Shown here: positions 16,364 through 25,652 of the stretch, one piece after another
How the letters are laid out: each line of letters begins with the position of its first letter
Position numbering within the stretch: position 1 is the first letter of the stretch
DNA from: JAHIVN01 sp018816645
Lineage (GTDB): Bacteria > Patescibacteriota > Dojkabacteria > JAHIVN01
Reading direction: 5' to 3'
NCBI GenBank assembly: GCA_043816305.1
Contig: JBDRHZ010000040.1
Span: 1 to 49,167, forward strand
Length of the DNA: 49,167 bases
Position numbers and translations under genes: made by a program
The notes under the pieces: generated by a model
Told to the model about the DNA's origin: nothing
Databases searched by the model: none
The model's input: the letters and a program-made list of their open reading frames with translations, nothing else

Positions 16364-19300
16364 TTAGTTAAAGCTCCTCTCAAGCATTTTATTCAACATA
16401 TCTACTTCTGTTTGCCCTTCATTTTCCGGCATCAGATTAAATTTATTCACTCGTAGAAACGAATAACCATATTGTTCTAGCTCCAGCTGGCGCTGTATAT
16501 CGTATTCAACATATTCCTGCTCAAAATTATGCTTGGTAACTTCATCTGGGTTTTTGAAATGATATTCTATTCCGTCATATTCCATAATCAAAGAGCGTTC
16601 CTTGCCACCTTCAGACAACGTAACAAGAAAGTCCACTCGATAGTTTGGAATGTATTTATGATACTTATCATTGATATATTTCCCCATATCAAACTGCGGG
16701 ATAATCCGAATGCTGTTTCTGTTTTGCTTGTAAAAGTCAGTCTGAATGAGCAAGTTGTAAAGCTTCTTTTCTGCCGGGGAATCAAAAACACTTTCGTCTT
16801 CCACATAATTATCTGTTGTTGTTTCGGCAATCTTTTGGTAATGATCCAGAGCTTCGCCTAAAGACGTATCTGCATACTTACCAAGTGTCATACTATGAAC
16901 AAACACCATAGTATCCTTTGCACGACTGAACCCCACATTTAGACGTTGCTTTTGTAGATTATGTATGTTATCAGCAGTACCACCAACTACTGGATAAATA
17001 TACTTCAAACTGGCGTTTCCAAGTTCTTTATCTTCTACTAAAGAAAAATAGACAATATCCCTTTCGACTCCCTGTACATCACCTACAAACCAAATTTCAA
17101 GTTCATGATCTTTTTTCAATTGGTGATAAGAGGACAACTCTTCCCGGAAGAAAGCATCCATACGCTCAGCCTGTTCTCTGAATGAGCATATAATTCCAAT
17201 AGTACCTTTGAAACCGTTATGCAACACATTTTCCAAATCTTCTTTTATAGCTTCCATCTCATCTAGATTTACATTGCGACCAGCCATGCCCTGAGTATCT
17301 ACTTTGATAAAACGTAGTACCTGACCAATGGGTTTAGTGCGAATACGATTGGTTATGAGATTGATCTGATTTTCTTTGTAGAACTTTTCACTGGAGTAAC
17401 TAATTATCTCCGGAAAACTTCTAAAATGGACATCTAGGGATGTCTTATAATTAGCTACTGCTTCAGCAAAAGAAAGGGTAGAAGTACGAATACCAAATGT
17501 TTTAAGCCATTCTTTTTGATTTGGATCAACGGTATAGGTTGGACTCGAAGTTAACTCTTCCTCTGGAATGTCTTCTGAAACTTCTGAGGCAAGTCGATCT
17601 TTTACTTCATCTGAAATAGGATCATTCTTATCTTTTTCATAGTCATCTAAAATATCTTTAAAATAACGCTCTGAGTATTTTTTGCTGACATTGCGTGCTG
17701 AAACAGCACCATACTGAAGCTCATCACCAAAAACAATTGTTTGCTTGGCTCTGAGCATAAGTGAAATCGACTCAGCAATAGAGACCTGAGAGGCCTCGTC
17801 TATAATGAGCATGTCAACCATATCTTTATTCATTGGGAAATATTCTGATATCAACTTGGGTGGAGCGATAATGCACGACAAGTTATCAAACAAAACCTTG
17901 GCTTGTTCCTCGCTTAAACGCTTTCCAGTATTGACCGCAGTAAGAGCTCTTTGTATATCACCTGAGTAGTTATTCAGGCTCTTAAGACGCTGATCATTTT
18001 CGTGTTCAAGAAGTTTTTGCACCTTTTCTTCAAACAATGCGATCTTTTCCCGTTCGGGAGGAGTAGCTAGATCGTAGTTAGAGATTTTTTCATGTAATCT
18101 GACAAATTTCCAAAATAGTGCTATTTCCTCTGAAGTATTACTTAGCTTATTTAGGCTAGTTATATCTTGTTTTTCTATGCCGAGTAACTTAAGGGCTGGT
18201 TCATAAGATTCTAATAATTCATTAGTGTTTTCAATAAATTTGTCATCGAGAGCTGACATTACATTTTTTATGTCTTGTAGTGACTGATAAAGCTGTTGTA
18301 AGTCTTCTTTCTCAATGTTAAGAAGTGTACAAATCGAGTCCAATTCGTCTTTAAGCGTATAATATTGTTTGGCTTGTTGAATCCTATGTAAAGTGGTTGA
18401 TATCTGTTCAAGTGTTAATTGCGACTCTGGTTTTTCTAAATCTTTTGCTACTGCAGAAAGTAACTTTTGGAATTTCAAGCTCTGCAACTGGTCATAGCTT
18501 TCTTTCAGTGATGAAATTTGAACTTCTTCGTGTCCGGTAAGTAAAAAGTCTTTGCTCAGAAAAGAATATTTTTTGTTCAATGCCTCGACACTATCTATGT
18601 TTTTAGCAATCTTGTTATACACCTTCTCAACCCCATCCCTTTTCACCACTTTGAATATATGAGGGAAATCTATCTTGAGTGAATTTTCCAATTCCTTTTT
18701 CTGTTTACTTCCCCACAACTTATTTTTGAGACCTCTGCTTGCTTCAATAAGCTCACTCAACAATTTTTTAGCTTTTTGGACCTCAGAAAAATCTATGGAA
18801 AATTCAAAATTAACTGAATTAACTTCATTCTTATCAACCTCATCAAACAAAAAGCTCTTCAAAGGTATATCTTTTTGACACTCAGCTTCTAGTTCTTTTA
18901 CTATTTTATTGAGTTCTTCAAGATTATTGAGATCAAGTTCAACAAATTCTTTTGGAAGTACATCACCTGACTGCAATCCATTTAAACGATCACATTTTTC
19001 GATAAGTGTTTCCAATGTTTCCCTGTCAGAGAAAAGTTCTCTAAAATTTCCCCAAGTGATCTGAGGAGCTGAAGTAAAATTCTTAAATTTGGTTCTTTTT
19101 TCAGTAAGGTTGCTAAGATTACTATCTGCTTGAACCTTTGCTAATTTAATTTGATTACCAAAGAGCTGTTTTTCAAGTTGTAAATATTCCAAACTAGTTT
19201 CTAAATAATCCGTGTATGACTCTGCGTTATCCCAAAATGTACTATTCTCTTCTTTGATTTTTTCAAGTAATGTTTCCTTATCCTTCTCTATAGCCTCCTT

Positions 19301-20902
19301 ATTAAAATTTAGTGCTCGGTCTGATGCAGAATTTATTGCAGCAGATGATAAAGTACTCTCAATATTGTTTGGAGTTTCTCCAAGATTTGATTTTGTCGTT
19401 AGACGCATTATTGCTGGTTTGGCGCGGGGATGAAGCTTCTTGAACTGTTGGGTTAACTTTTCCTCTACCACATCAAGTGCCTGTTTTTTATGTGAAGAAA
19501 TAAGAATAGATTTACCCATAAGATTGGCTAGATAAACAAGAGCCGTTATAGTGTAGGATTTTCCAGTTCCTGGAGGGCCTTCAACTTTTATGATTTTGTT
19601 CTTTTCATTTTTGCTAGCAAGTAATACTCTTCTTTGTGAATCATTTAATTTTATTGGCACATCGTCAACAATTTTCCTCACCGATTTTTTAGGGTATTCC
19701 TTTTTATAACTTTTGTGGATTTCATCTGTTGTATTTTCTACATTTCCCTCTACATAATCTTGAATCAGGGAAACAAACATTTGTCCCGCTCCTTCATCTA
19801 AATTTGTTATAAGCTCAGAATAATCCAGGATTTTTCGATCATCATCGAGAAGTTGTAAACCTATACGATAATTAATAGTTGGTAAATCCTTAGCAACCAA
19901 CTTTTTAAAATTTGGTCTTAATAATACCTCCTCAGTATTTTTGTAATATGCTTGCAGAAACTGTTCAATTTGCTGCAGGTGTCTAGTGGAGTTTTTTATT
20001 TGACAGGCACGCGGTGTAGTTAAAACGTTTTCGAATTTAAAAGAATTGATTGCAGGAGTGTTCACCATTAGAATATCTCTAGCATTTTTAAGAATCATTT
20101 TATTCTTACCTTTTTTTATATCGAGTTCTATCGAATAAATCGGATATTTTTCATTTTCAGATGCAATCTCATGGAAAAAGAGGTAGATGCTACGATTATC
20201 GCTGAATTCTAGAAAACCACTCAGCATTAAATATAAATCGAACATTACCATATCATAGTCACTTTCCTTGATAAGTTCTCGAATACTACTAATATAATCG
20301 TCAACATTAGAACTGTCTTCCATTAAGGATTTTAGAGCATCAAAAATATCCTGTTCAATCCTTGTCGGATTAAAAGATGATAATGGCTTGTGCTCGAAAC
20401 CAAGCTCTCTCTGTAATTCCTCAGTTTTTAATTCCTGTAATTCTAGAAGTGTTCTAGAAACGGCTTCACGAAATGCTAGATTAAAAGTTCTACAAGCTTC
20501 ATGCCATATTTCCGCTTCCTGTTTCTCGTCTATTTCCTGCCTTTCCGCATTGCCGTCTTCATCAACAGCAAACACAGATTCTTGTGAAAACTTATCTTTT
20601 ACTTTTTTTACAGTAGACTCTAAATAATTCTTTCCAAAAGGCTCATCCAACATTTCTAACAATTTCTTCTTGAATAGATCAGCATCTAAGGATACCTGAT
20701 ACTCATTTGGACCAATCTCTAAAAGTATACCTGTGTTCTTAGAAATGGAATCTAGTAATTCGTTTTCAAACTTTGGGAATACAGAGAAATCTAATGTAAA
20801 TTCGTTGTTAGTCCAGGTGTGAGGGATCTTCTTATTGAATCGGAAACGAGTTTCATTATATGTAGCAAAATAGTTGAGTATACTTTTGGCAAATCTTTTC
20901 AT
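16364..20902 (-). CDS. Large SF1 helicase with C-terminal Vsr-like nuclease
   Basis: A 1512-residue protein. Residues 1-415 are an N-terminal region of unknown fold. The helicase has a Q-motif-like LNDSQRRVL at 419, Walker A GPPGTGKS at 442-449, LIIDEASQ near 1045, and later SF1 motifs (GFSRAK, then VFVHS). About 500 residues of coiled, charged insertion separate the first motifs. The last 120 residues look like a Vsr/DUF559-type endonuclease, with YRVDFLV, IMEYDGIEYH and LRVNKFN. Such Upf1-like helicase-nucleases occur in defence islands. It starts the long minus-strand operon and precedes the mod genes by 30 bases, so it is probably a part of, or an addition to, the type III system. Confidence 0.8.
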   Translation of the reverse strand: MKRFAKSILNYFATYNETRFRFNKKIPHTWTNNEFTLDFSVFPKFENELLDSISKNTGILLEIGPNEYQVSLDADLFKKKLLEMLDEPFGKNYLESTVKKVKDKFSQESVFAVDEDGNAERQEIDEKQEAEIWHEACRTFNLAFREAVSRTLLELQELKTEELQRELGFEHKPLSSFNPTRIEQDIFDALKSLMEDSSNVDDYISSIRELIKESDYDMVMFDLYLMLSGFLEFSDNRSIYLFFHEIASENEKYPIYSIELDIKKGKNKMILKNARDILMVNTPAINSFKFENVLTTPRACQIKNSTRHLQQIEQFLQAYYKNTEEVLLRPNFKKLVAKDLPTINYRIGLQLLDDDRKILDYSELITNLDEGAGQMFVSLIQDYVEGNVENTTDEIHKSYKKEYPKKSVRKIVDDVPIKLNDSQRRVLLASKNEKNKIIKVEGPPGTGKSYTITALVYLANLMGKSILISSHKKQALDVVEEKLTQQFKKLHPRAKPAIMRLTTKSNLGETPNNIESTLSSAAINSASDRALNFNKEAIEKDKETLLEKIKEENSTFWDNAESYTDYLETSLEYLQLEKQLFGNQIKLAKVQADSNLSNLTEKRTKFKNFTSAPQITWGNFRELFSDRETLETLIEKCDRLNGLQSGDVLPKEFVELDLNNLEELNKIVKELEAECQKDIPLKSFLFDEVDKNEVNSVNFEFSIDFSEVQKAKKLLSELIEASRGLKNKLWGSKQKKELENSLKIDFPHIFKVVKRDGVEKVYNKIAKNIDSVEALNKKYSFLSKDFLLTGHEEVQISSLKESYDQLQSLKFQKLLSAVAKDLEKPESQLTLEQISTTLHRIQQAKQYYTLKDELDSICTLLNIEKEDLQQLYQSLQDIKNVMSALDDKFIENTNELLESYEPALKLLGIEKQDITSLNKLSNTSEEIALFWKFVRLHEKISNYDLATPPEREKIALFEEKVQKLLEHENDQRLKSLNNYSGDIQRALTAVNTGKRLSEEQAKVLFDNLSCIIAPPKLISEYFPMNKDMVDMLIIDEASQVSIAESISLMLRAKQTIVFGDELQYGAVSARNVSKKYSERYFKDILDDYEKDKNDPISDEVKDRLASEVSEDIPEEELTSSPTYTVDPNQKEWLKTFGIRTSTLSFAEAVANYKTSLDVHFRSFPEIISYSSEKFYKENQINLITNRIRTKPIGQVLRFIKVDTQGMAGRNVNLDEMEAIKEDLENVLHNGFKGTIGIICSFREQAERMDAFFREELSSYHQLKKDHELEIWFVGDVQGVERDIVYFSLVEDKELGNASLKYIYPVVGGTADNIHNLQKQRLNVGFSRAKDTMVFVHSMTLGKYADTSLGEALDHYQKIAETTTDNYVEDESVFDSPAEKKLYNLLIQTDFYKQNRNSIRIIPQFDMGKYINDKYHKYIPNYRVDFLVTLSEGGKERSLIMEYDGIEYHFKNPDEVTKHNFEQEYVEYDIQRQLELEQYGYSFLRVNKFNLMPENEGQTEVDMLNKMLERSFN

Positions 20903-21054
20903 TTTATTTCAGACTTCTTTTGATTAAAATTTTCTTCCCCTAAAATACATTCTTTTTTTCTACATCAAAGTTCTGTTCCTAATAAATCTATAGAACATAA
21001 ACACTGTTTAGGTTATAATCCATATTGTATAACAATCAGAATTTCTTTGCTAGA
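20903..21054. promoter_or_regulatory. Divergent promoter region
   Basis: This 150-base gap separates the minus-strand helicase operon from the plus-strand zinc-ribbon gene. A TATAAT box at 21014-21019 serves the plus-strand gene and supports a start at the ATG 21055 rather than the TTG at 21025. The minus-strand promoter is less clear; TTGATG and TATTTT with a 15-base spacer are present on that strand. Confidence 0.5.
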
Positions 21055-22701
21055 ATGCAGTATCTGAAAAAACCTCAATACTACGAAGACCTCTACGATC
21101 TAAGTACCATCGAACAGTGTTTTACCTTACATGACGTCATGGTGAAGGCTGAAAAGAAAATAAAGAAGGATAAGCGACTTCAGTATCTATCCGAAGAAGA
21201 GCAAGAACATGATTTCAACTATATGTACAACATCCAGATGCTGGGATTGAAGTCAAGACGATTCAAAGATAGGCAGAAAACTATAGAAGAAAGGATAGAA
21301 AGAGATAGAATTCTGCAAGATAAGTACGATAATACTCCTCCACCTAATATAGTTTGTAGTAAGTGCGGACAAAAGATGAAGACCAAGTTCAAGTCACTAA
21401 AAGACTATTGGGATGATAAACCGGCAAGAATGATGTTTATATTTCACTGTGAGAAGTGTAAGAGCCGTAAAGCGTACTATGACAATGGCGAAGAATACAT
21501 CTCGAAGCCAAGTCTGTGTCCAAAATGCAAATCAAAGCTTGATATAGACTTTAAACAAGAGGGGGATATATCGATTTGGACTACCAAATGCACTTCCTGT
21601 AGCTATAAAGAAGTAGAAAAGACAGATGACAAGAAGGAAGAAGAGGAAAGAAAGCAACAGAAGAGTAAGGATAAGGAACTACTCAGGAAATATAGAGATA
21701 CATGCTGTCTGTCTGAAAAGAAAGGAAATGAAATCGTAAGTGCGTTTGAAGAGATAGAGTTTGCAAATGATGTTTATGAATACGAGCTTCAAGAATATGA
21801 TGATCCTGCCTATGAAAAGGCGGATAAGATAAAGAAACTGCAGATTACTGAGCTGGAAAAACGACTTAACACGAAGCTTAAAAAGAACAAATATATAAGA
21901 CTTACACTAGGAAAGCCAGCTATAGAAAGATTTGTTGAGGTGGAGTTTACAACCCAAGATACAGATTCTTCAAGAAATAGTAACACGAGTACCCATCAAC
22001 TCCAGAAAATACTGAAGAAGTCATTAGAACCAACTAATTGGAGACTCACAGCTAGTGGCGTCTCCTACAGACTTGGTTATCTAACCGGAACACTGAAGGG
22101 CTATGAACGAAAAGAAGATATTCTAAACATCTTGGGGAAAGAGAAGAAGAAAAAGAAGATAAAACTTGATCCTGAAATGGAAAGGAAATATGAACATTCA
22201 AACGCTGTACAACTTGCAAAGCTAAGTGCTGAATTTGAAGCGAGAGAAAGAATCAGAAGGAAACGACTAAAGGATGAACCAGATGGGTTCTTTTTGGATG
22301 GAGATGATACTGATCCAAGTAGCTATTATACGTGTAAGATATGCCATAATAGTATGCCTCCATGTCAAACCTGGTGGACGGACGATGGACTTACCTGTAA
22401 AGACTGTCATAGAAATATAAAGGAAGGAGTTATTCCTGCAGAAATACTAAAAAATGATAAAATATGGTTCAAGAGCTGGCATCTAAAATATGAGTTTGAC
22501 CTCCATCCTGCGACCATAAGGAAATTTGTTAGAGAGGGTGAGCTTATAGGACGAGAGTTAAAAGATGAGAAAGGTAGAACATACGAGACTATATTCATGG
22601 CGGAGGACAATGCGAATTTCTTCAAAAAACATATGAGAAAGGGGAAAAGGAAGCAGAGATGGCATTTTGTTGATGAGAAGGGGGAGGTGGTTTGGTTATA
22701 G
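21055..22701 (+). CDS. Multi-zinc-ribbon protein with C-terminal HTH (unknown function)
   Basis: A 548-residue, highly charged, Lys/Glu-rich protein. Cysteine pairs of zinc-ribbon type occur in the N-terminal half (CSKCGQ, CEKCKS, CPKCKS, CTSC) and again at CKICHNS and CKDCHR in the C-terminal part. A helix-turn-helix resembling excisionase or MerR heads follows (HPATIRKFVREGELIGREL). This suggests a nucleic-acid-binding protein, but I do not know the family. The start at 21055 follows a TATAAT box by 35 bases; the TTG at 21025 would lie too close to it. A truncated paralogue of residues from about 343 onward occurs at 29277, so the two copies bracket a 6.6-kb cargo block. Confidence 0.65.
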   Translation: MQYLKKPQYYEDLYDLSTIEQCFTLHDVMVKAEKKIKKDKRLQYLSEEEQEHDFNYMYNIQMLGLKSRRFKDRQKTIEERIERDRILQDKYDNTPPPNIVCSKCGQKMKTKFKSLKDYWDDKPARMMFIFHCEKCKSRKAYYDNGEEYISKPSLCPKCKSKLDIDFKQEGDISIWTTKCTSCSYKEVEKTDDKKEEEERKQQKSKDKELLRKYRDTCCLSEKKGNEIVSAFEEIEFANDVYEYELQEYDDPAYEKADKIKKLQITELEKRLNTKLKKNKYIRLTLGKPAIERFVEVEFTTQDTDSSRNSNTSTHQLQKILKKSLEPTNWRLTASGVSYRLGYLTGTLKGYERKEDILNILGKEKKKKKIKLDPEMERKYEHSNAVQLAKLSAEFEARERIRRKRLKDEPDGFFLDGDDTDPSSYYTCKICHNSMPPCQTWWTDDGLTCKDCHRNIKEGVIPAEILKNDKIWFKSWHLKYEFDLHPATIRKFVREGELIGRELKDEKGRTYETIFMAEDNANFFKKHMRKGKRKQRWHFVDEKGEVVWL

Positions 22702-22765
22702 TATTATTACATTTATGAACTTAACTGACTTAAGAATCTAGTATTTTTCTTAATACTAACAGAAT

Positions 22766-23071
22766 ATGGGCAAAATCTACTCAAAAGAAGAATGGGTTAA
22801 GATATTAAAAGGTGCTTTGATTAAAGCTCCTGAACATAACGGAGAACATGTTCACGAGTGCTACGCGAAAGAAGATATTGCTGTAATGATTACTGCAGGA
22901 GGTCCTAAAAACAACAGGTATTACTCTTTTGGGGGACCACATTGGGGTGCTCTAATTGATTTTTCTGATGACGAGCAATTAAGAATTTCATATATAAGTC
23001 CTATTAGAAAACCAACTAAGATTGATTATCGGAAGATTAAAAGTATTACATTGACTTATATCTCAGGGTAA
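22766..23071 (+). CDS. Small hypothetical protein
   Basis: A 101-residue protein of mixed alpha/beta character, beginning MGKIYSKEEW and ending with several predicted strands. No motif, signal peptide or membrane segment is visible, and I do not recognise it. It follows the zinc-ribbon gene by 64 bases on the same strand and converges with the DUF6994-like gene 44 bases away. It may be a small partner or immunity-type protein of a neighbour, but nothing in the sequence shows this. Confidence 0.5.
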   Translation: MGKIYSKEEWVKILKGALIKAPEHNGEHVHECYAKEDIAVMITAGGPKNNRYYSFGGPHWGALIDFSDDEQLRISYISPIRKPTKIDYRKIKSITLTYISG

Positions 23072-23115
23072 ATATTATGGAATAAGGCAGTTCTTCTTTC
23101 CCATCGCACTTGATG

Positions 23116-23811
23116 TTAAATTTCCAGCTTTGCGATCCTTTTGTTCCTTGCTTTAACTAATTCTACAGTATCATTCATATATCTAATGTATTCATCAACG
23201 GTTGTCGGAACTGGAATTGACTCAAAATCATCAAATGGAGGTGCTATTCTTACCGAAGCATAATCATCTGTTACAAAATCTTGGAATAGAAAAAAGTCTA
23301 TATAGCCTTTAAAATCCTCAAAAAGACTGAAAAAGTTATCATATCTCTTTAGAGTTTCATAAAGTGGACTTGTTTGATCTAAATAGTATCTTCGAATACA
23401 TTCAAGCGTTAAATCCAATCGATCACTAATCTTTCTATTAAATCCCCTTGATGCATTAATTGTTGGCATTTTATCTACCTGATTACTTGGCCAGATTACG
23501 ATAGCTCCTATCGTTTCAGTAATGTTAACAAAATTATTGAGTTGATCCTTTGGTATCCTTGATATTATATGTTCAAGTTTTTTCCAGTTAGAGAAAGTAG
23601 CAATTGCTCTGTCACTCGATAGATAAAATTCCCCAAGACTCGATTTATGGTAAAGCCTATTTTCTCCAATCTTCGATAATTCCCACATTTTACCATTGGG
23701 AAGTGATTTACTCCAAAGCATTCTGTGATACTCTTGTAGTTTCAAGCTATACCTATCCGCATCACGAGGATCTGTTTCTGATTGAAAGTTGTAAGTGACA
23801 TCGATATTCAT
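23116..23811 (-). CDS. DUF6994-like protein
   Basis: A 231-residue protein whose pattern matches the family I know as DUF6994: DADRYSLKLQEYHRMLWSK near the start, a middle segment FNRKISDRLDLTLECIRRYY, then SLFEDFKGYIDFFLFQDFV and a C-terminal EYIRYMNDTVELVKARNKRI. The family is spread over many bacteria and has no assigned function; no catalytic motif stands out. Length is normal. It is transcribed towards the small hypothetical gene and divergently from the HNH nuclease gene 121 bases away. The family assignment is from memory of its conserved pattern. Confidence 0.6.
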   Translation of the reverse strand: MNIDVTYNFQSETDPRDADRYSLKLQEYHRMLWSKSLPNGKMWELSKIGENRLYHKSSLGEFYLSSDRAIATFSNWKKLEHIISRIPKDQLNNFVNITETIGAIVIWPSNQVDKMPTINASRGFNRKISDRLDLTLECIRRYYLDQTSPLYETLKRYDNFFSLFEDFKGYIDFFLFQDFVTDDYASVRIAPPFDDFESIPVPTTVDEYIRYMNDTVELVKARNKRIAKLEI

Positions 23812-23870
23812 ATTCCTAGATAATAATACATTATTAGGATTCTTTATTAAACTGTTTCAAGTCTGCTATT

Positions 23871-23899
23871 TTGTTTTACAATAAAATGCGGTATATATA
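23871..23899 (+). promoter_or_regulatory. Predicted promoter of the PUA-HNH gene
   Basis: TTGTTT at 23871-23876 and TATATA at 23894-23899 are separated by 17 bases. The start codon at 23933 follows about 27 bases after the expected transcription start. No other gene on this strand is near. Confidence 0.5.
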
Positions 23900-23932
23900 G
23901 ATAAGATTACCCATTTCTAAACTAAAGCAAAG

Positions 23933-24619
23933 ATGGACCAAATACTTTCTTACAGAGAAATGTGTGATGCAGAAAATGTTCAAACACTACAACGTGGTAT
24001 GAACTATAAAATGAATCCTGCCTACTCTGTAATTTTAATGTCTAGGAGATCTAATGCTCCTTATCAAGATGCTATTTTAGATGATGGTATCACAATACTT
24101 TACGAAGGACACGATGCTCCCAGAACCGATCCTAATGTAAATCCAAAGGAAATAGATCAACCAATACATACAGCGAATGGCACATTAACTCAAAATGGAT
24201 TGTTTATTCAGGGAGTTGATAATTACAAGCAAAGGAAATCACCAGCAGAACTTGTAAAGGTCTATGAAAAAATGTTACCCGGAGTTTGGTCCTTAAAAGG
24301 ATTCTTTAATTTGATTGATTATGAACAAGTTGAAAACGAGGGAAGACAAGTTTTTAGATTCAAATTAAAACTATCGGAAAATCAAGATCTTAATAGAGAA
24401 ACAGAAATTGATATAAAACATACTAGACTTATTCCATCAAAAGTTAAACTTGAAGTTTGGAAAAGAGATAAAGGAGTATGTGTATTATGTGGGGCTACTA
24501 AAAATTTACACTTTGATCATAATTTACCCTTTTCAAGGGGAGGTTCTAGTTTAACAGCAAAGAATATACGGCTTCTTTGTGATAAATGTAACTGGGCAAA
24601 ATCAAACAAGATTGAATAG
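23933..24619 (+). CDS. Modified-base reader fused to HNH endonuclease (type IV-like)
   Basis: A 228-residue protein. Residues 1-110 carry an SRA/PUA-like pattern (NPAYSVILMSRR, ILYEGHDAPR, NGTLTQNGLF), the kind of pocket that flips out and reads a modified base. Residues 165-228 are an HNH nuclease: CVLCG, HFDHNLPFSRGG, a downstream N, and CDKCN, with the two CxxC pairs binding zinc. Such fusions are known as modification-dependent restriction enzymes that cut DNA containing methylated or hydroxymethylated cytosine. It stands alone with its own promoter (23871-23899), as such enzymes need no cognate methyltransferase. The exact base it reads cannot be told from sequence. Confidence 0.75.
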   Translation: MDQILSYREMCDAENVQTLQRGMNYKMNPAYSVILMSRRSNAPYQDAILDDGITILYEGHDAPRTDPNVNPKEIDQPIHTANGTLTQNGLFIQGVDNYKQRKSPAELVKVYEKMLPGVWSLKGFFNLIDYEQVENEGRQVFRFKLKLSENQDLNRETEIDIKHTRLIPSKVKLEVWKRDKGVCVLCGATKNLHFDHNLPFSRGGSSLTAKNIRLLCDKCNWAKSNKIE

Positions 24620-24685
24620 TAAAATCTTTCCAACTTCATCCCACACTCTCCGCTAAACTAAAGGCAATAAGAGGGGCACACAAGA

Positions 24686-25384
24686 CTAATTATGCGAATA
24701 CCTTTTAAGTAATTTATAAGCCCTATTTACCATATTTTTATCAATATTCCCGATATCATTTTTGATATTAATAATTAATTTCTGCAAATCCCTTAGATTA
24801 ACAATTTGCAAGGGCTCGTACTTCTTCACAAGTTCTATTTTTCCAACGAGCACTACCAAGCCGGGAAGAACAATGTATTTAGGGATACCATTATCCAATA
24901 GGAACGACTTGATTAACTGTGTATTACTCCAGACCTGAGACGAAGGTGATTTAGGTAGCTTTTTCCCATTGCAATACCACTCTCTTTTATATGCATAGCA
25001 CTTACACGGTCGCTTCCATTTTGTTTCTATACAAAATAATCCGCTGTGGGTAAAGACAATATGATCTATGTTTCCTTTGTTGGCAGGAAGTTGTATATCA
25101 TTGATCACTCCTATATCCTGGATTTGGTCAAGAATTTCCCTAACTTTCTTCTCTCCGATATCACCAAAAATAAAATTAGCTAGGTTAAAAAGAAAAAATT
25201 TATATAAGGCTAATAAACATACGTATATAATAGCCTTTGAGATCCAACTTACTGGAAGAAAGGTTATTATAATGAACGATACTACGCAAATCCCAACTTC
25301 AATTGTATAGTACAATTTATTAATTGACAGGAAATTCCCCTCGTTACCAGGTATCGGTGCAAATAGTTTTTTGATTAATGACAT
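24686..25384 (-). CDS. Membrane-anchored NERD-domain nuclease-related protein
   Basis: A 232-residue protein. Two hydrophobic segments lie at about residues 28-48 and 50-72. The NERD domain follows: GDIGEKKVREIL, then NIDHIVFTHSGLFCIETKWKR, which contains the D and ExK of the PD-(D/E)XK core, and a VWSNTQLIKSFL helix. NERD proteins are related to restriction-type nucleases and occur alone or with helicases; their substrate is unsettled. Here the domain faces the cytoplasm next to the membrane, a position suited to acting on incoming DNA (inference). It converges with the HNH gene. Confidence 0.8.
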   Translation of the reverse strand: MSLIKKLFAPIPGNEGNFLSINKLYYTIEVGICVVSFIIITFLPVSWISKAIIYVCLLALYKFFLFNLANFIFGDIGEKKVREILDQIQDIGVINDIQLPANKGNIDHIVFTHSGLFCIETKWKRPCKCYAYKREWYCNGKKLPKSPSSQVWSNTQLIKSFLLDNGIPKYIVLPGLVVLVGKIELVKKYEPLQIVNLRDLQKLIINIKNDIGNIDKNMVNRAYKLLKRYSHN

Positions 25385-25463
25385 CGATTAGTATAATAAC
25401 CTTACAGGAACAATGTATTTCTTTTTGCCTAAAAATGCAAAATTCATGAATCATTCGTATCTT

Positions 25464-25543
25464 CCCTTTTTTATACTGTCTCAAATGTCTCATTTTTTGC
25501 ATAATGTTTTCGGAACATGAGGTTCCAGACCTGTATGTCCCGC
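25464..25543 (+). repeat. 80-bp dispersed repeat, copy A (promoter-like)
   Basis: This stretch matches 31928-32007 over about 80 bases with few mismatches. Shared parts are a T-run, the doubled motif TGTCTCA-AA-TGTCTCA, an ATAATG box 17 bases after the first TGTCTC, and a GGTTCCAGACC palindrome followed by ATGTCCCGC. Sequences beyond this point differ completely. Both copies point the same way. It looks like a regulator's promoter-operator carried to two places; here no gene follows it. Confidence 0.7.
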
Positions 25544-25557
25544 GCTTCGACAGGTTC

Positions 25558-25580
25558 AGCACGAAGTGCTTGAGACTGGC
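25558..25580 (+). repeat. 23-bp hairpin repeat, copy 1
   Basis: Matches 39006-39028 with two mismatches. The core AGCAC-GAA-GTGCT is a tight hairpin with a GAA loop, followed by TGAGACT. The same small element therefore occurs in both the accessory region and the host-like region. Confidence 0.6.
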
Positions 25581-25623
25581 GAGGTATTAAAAGTATAATA
25601 TAAGAACCTGAAGGGTTCGTTTA

Positions 25624-25652
25624 ACCTGCCTGACTGCGTCACGCAGGCAGGT
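25624..25652. repeat. GC-rich hairpin
   Basis: ACCTGCCTG and CAGGCAGGT form a 9-bp perfect stem around an 11-base centre that can itself pair in part (GCGT/ACGC). No T-run follows, so it is not a standard terminator. It resembles the CAGGCAGG palindromes common in CPR genomes. Confidence 0.45.
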
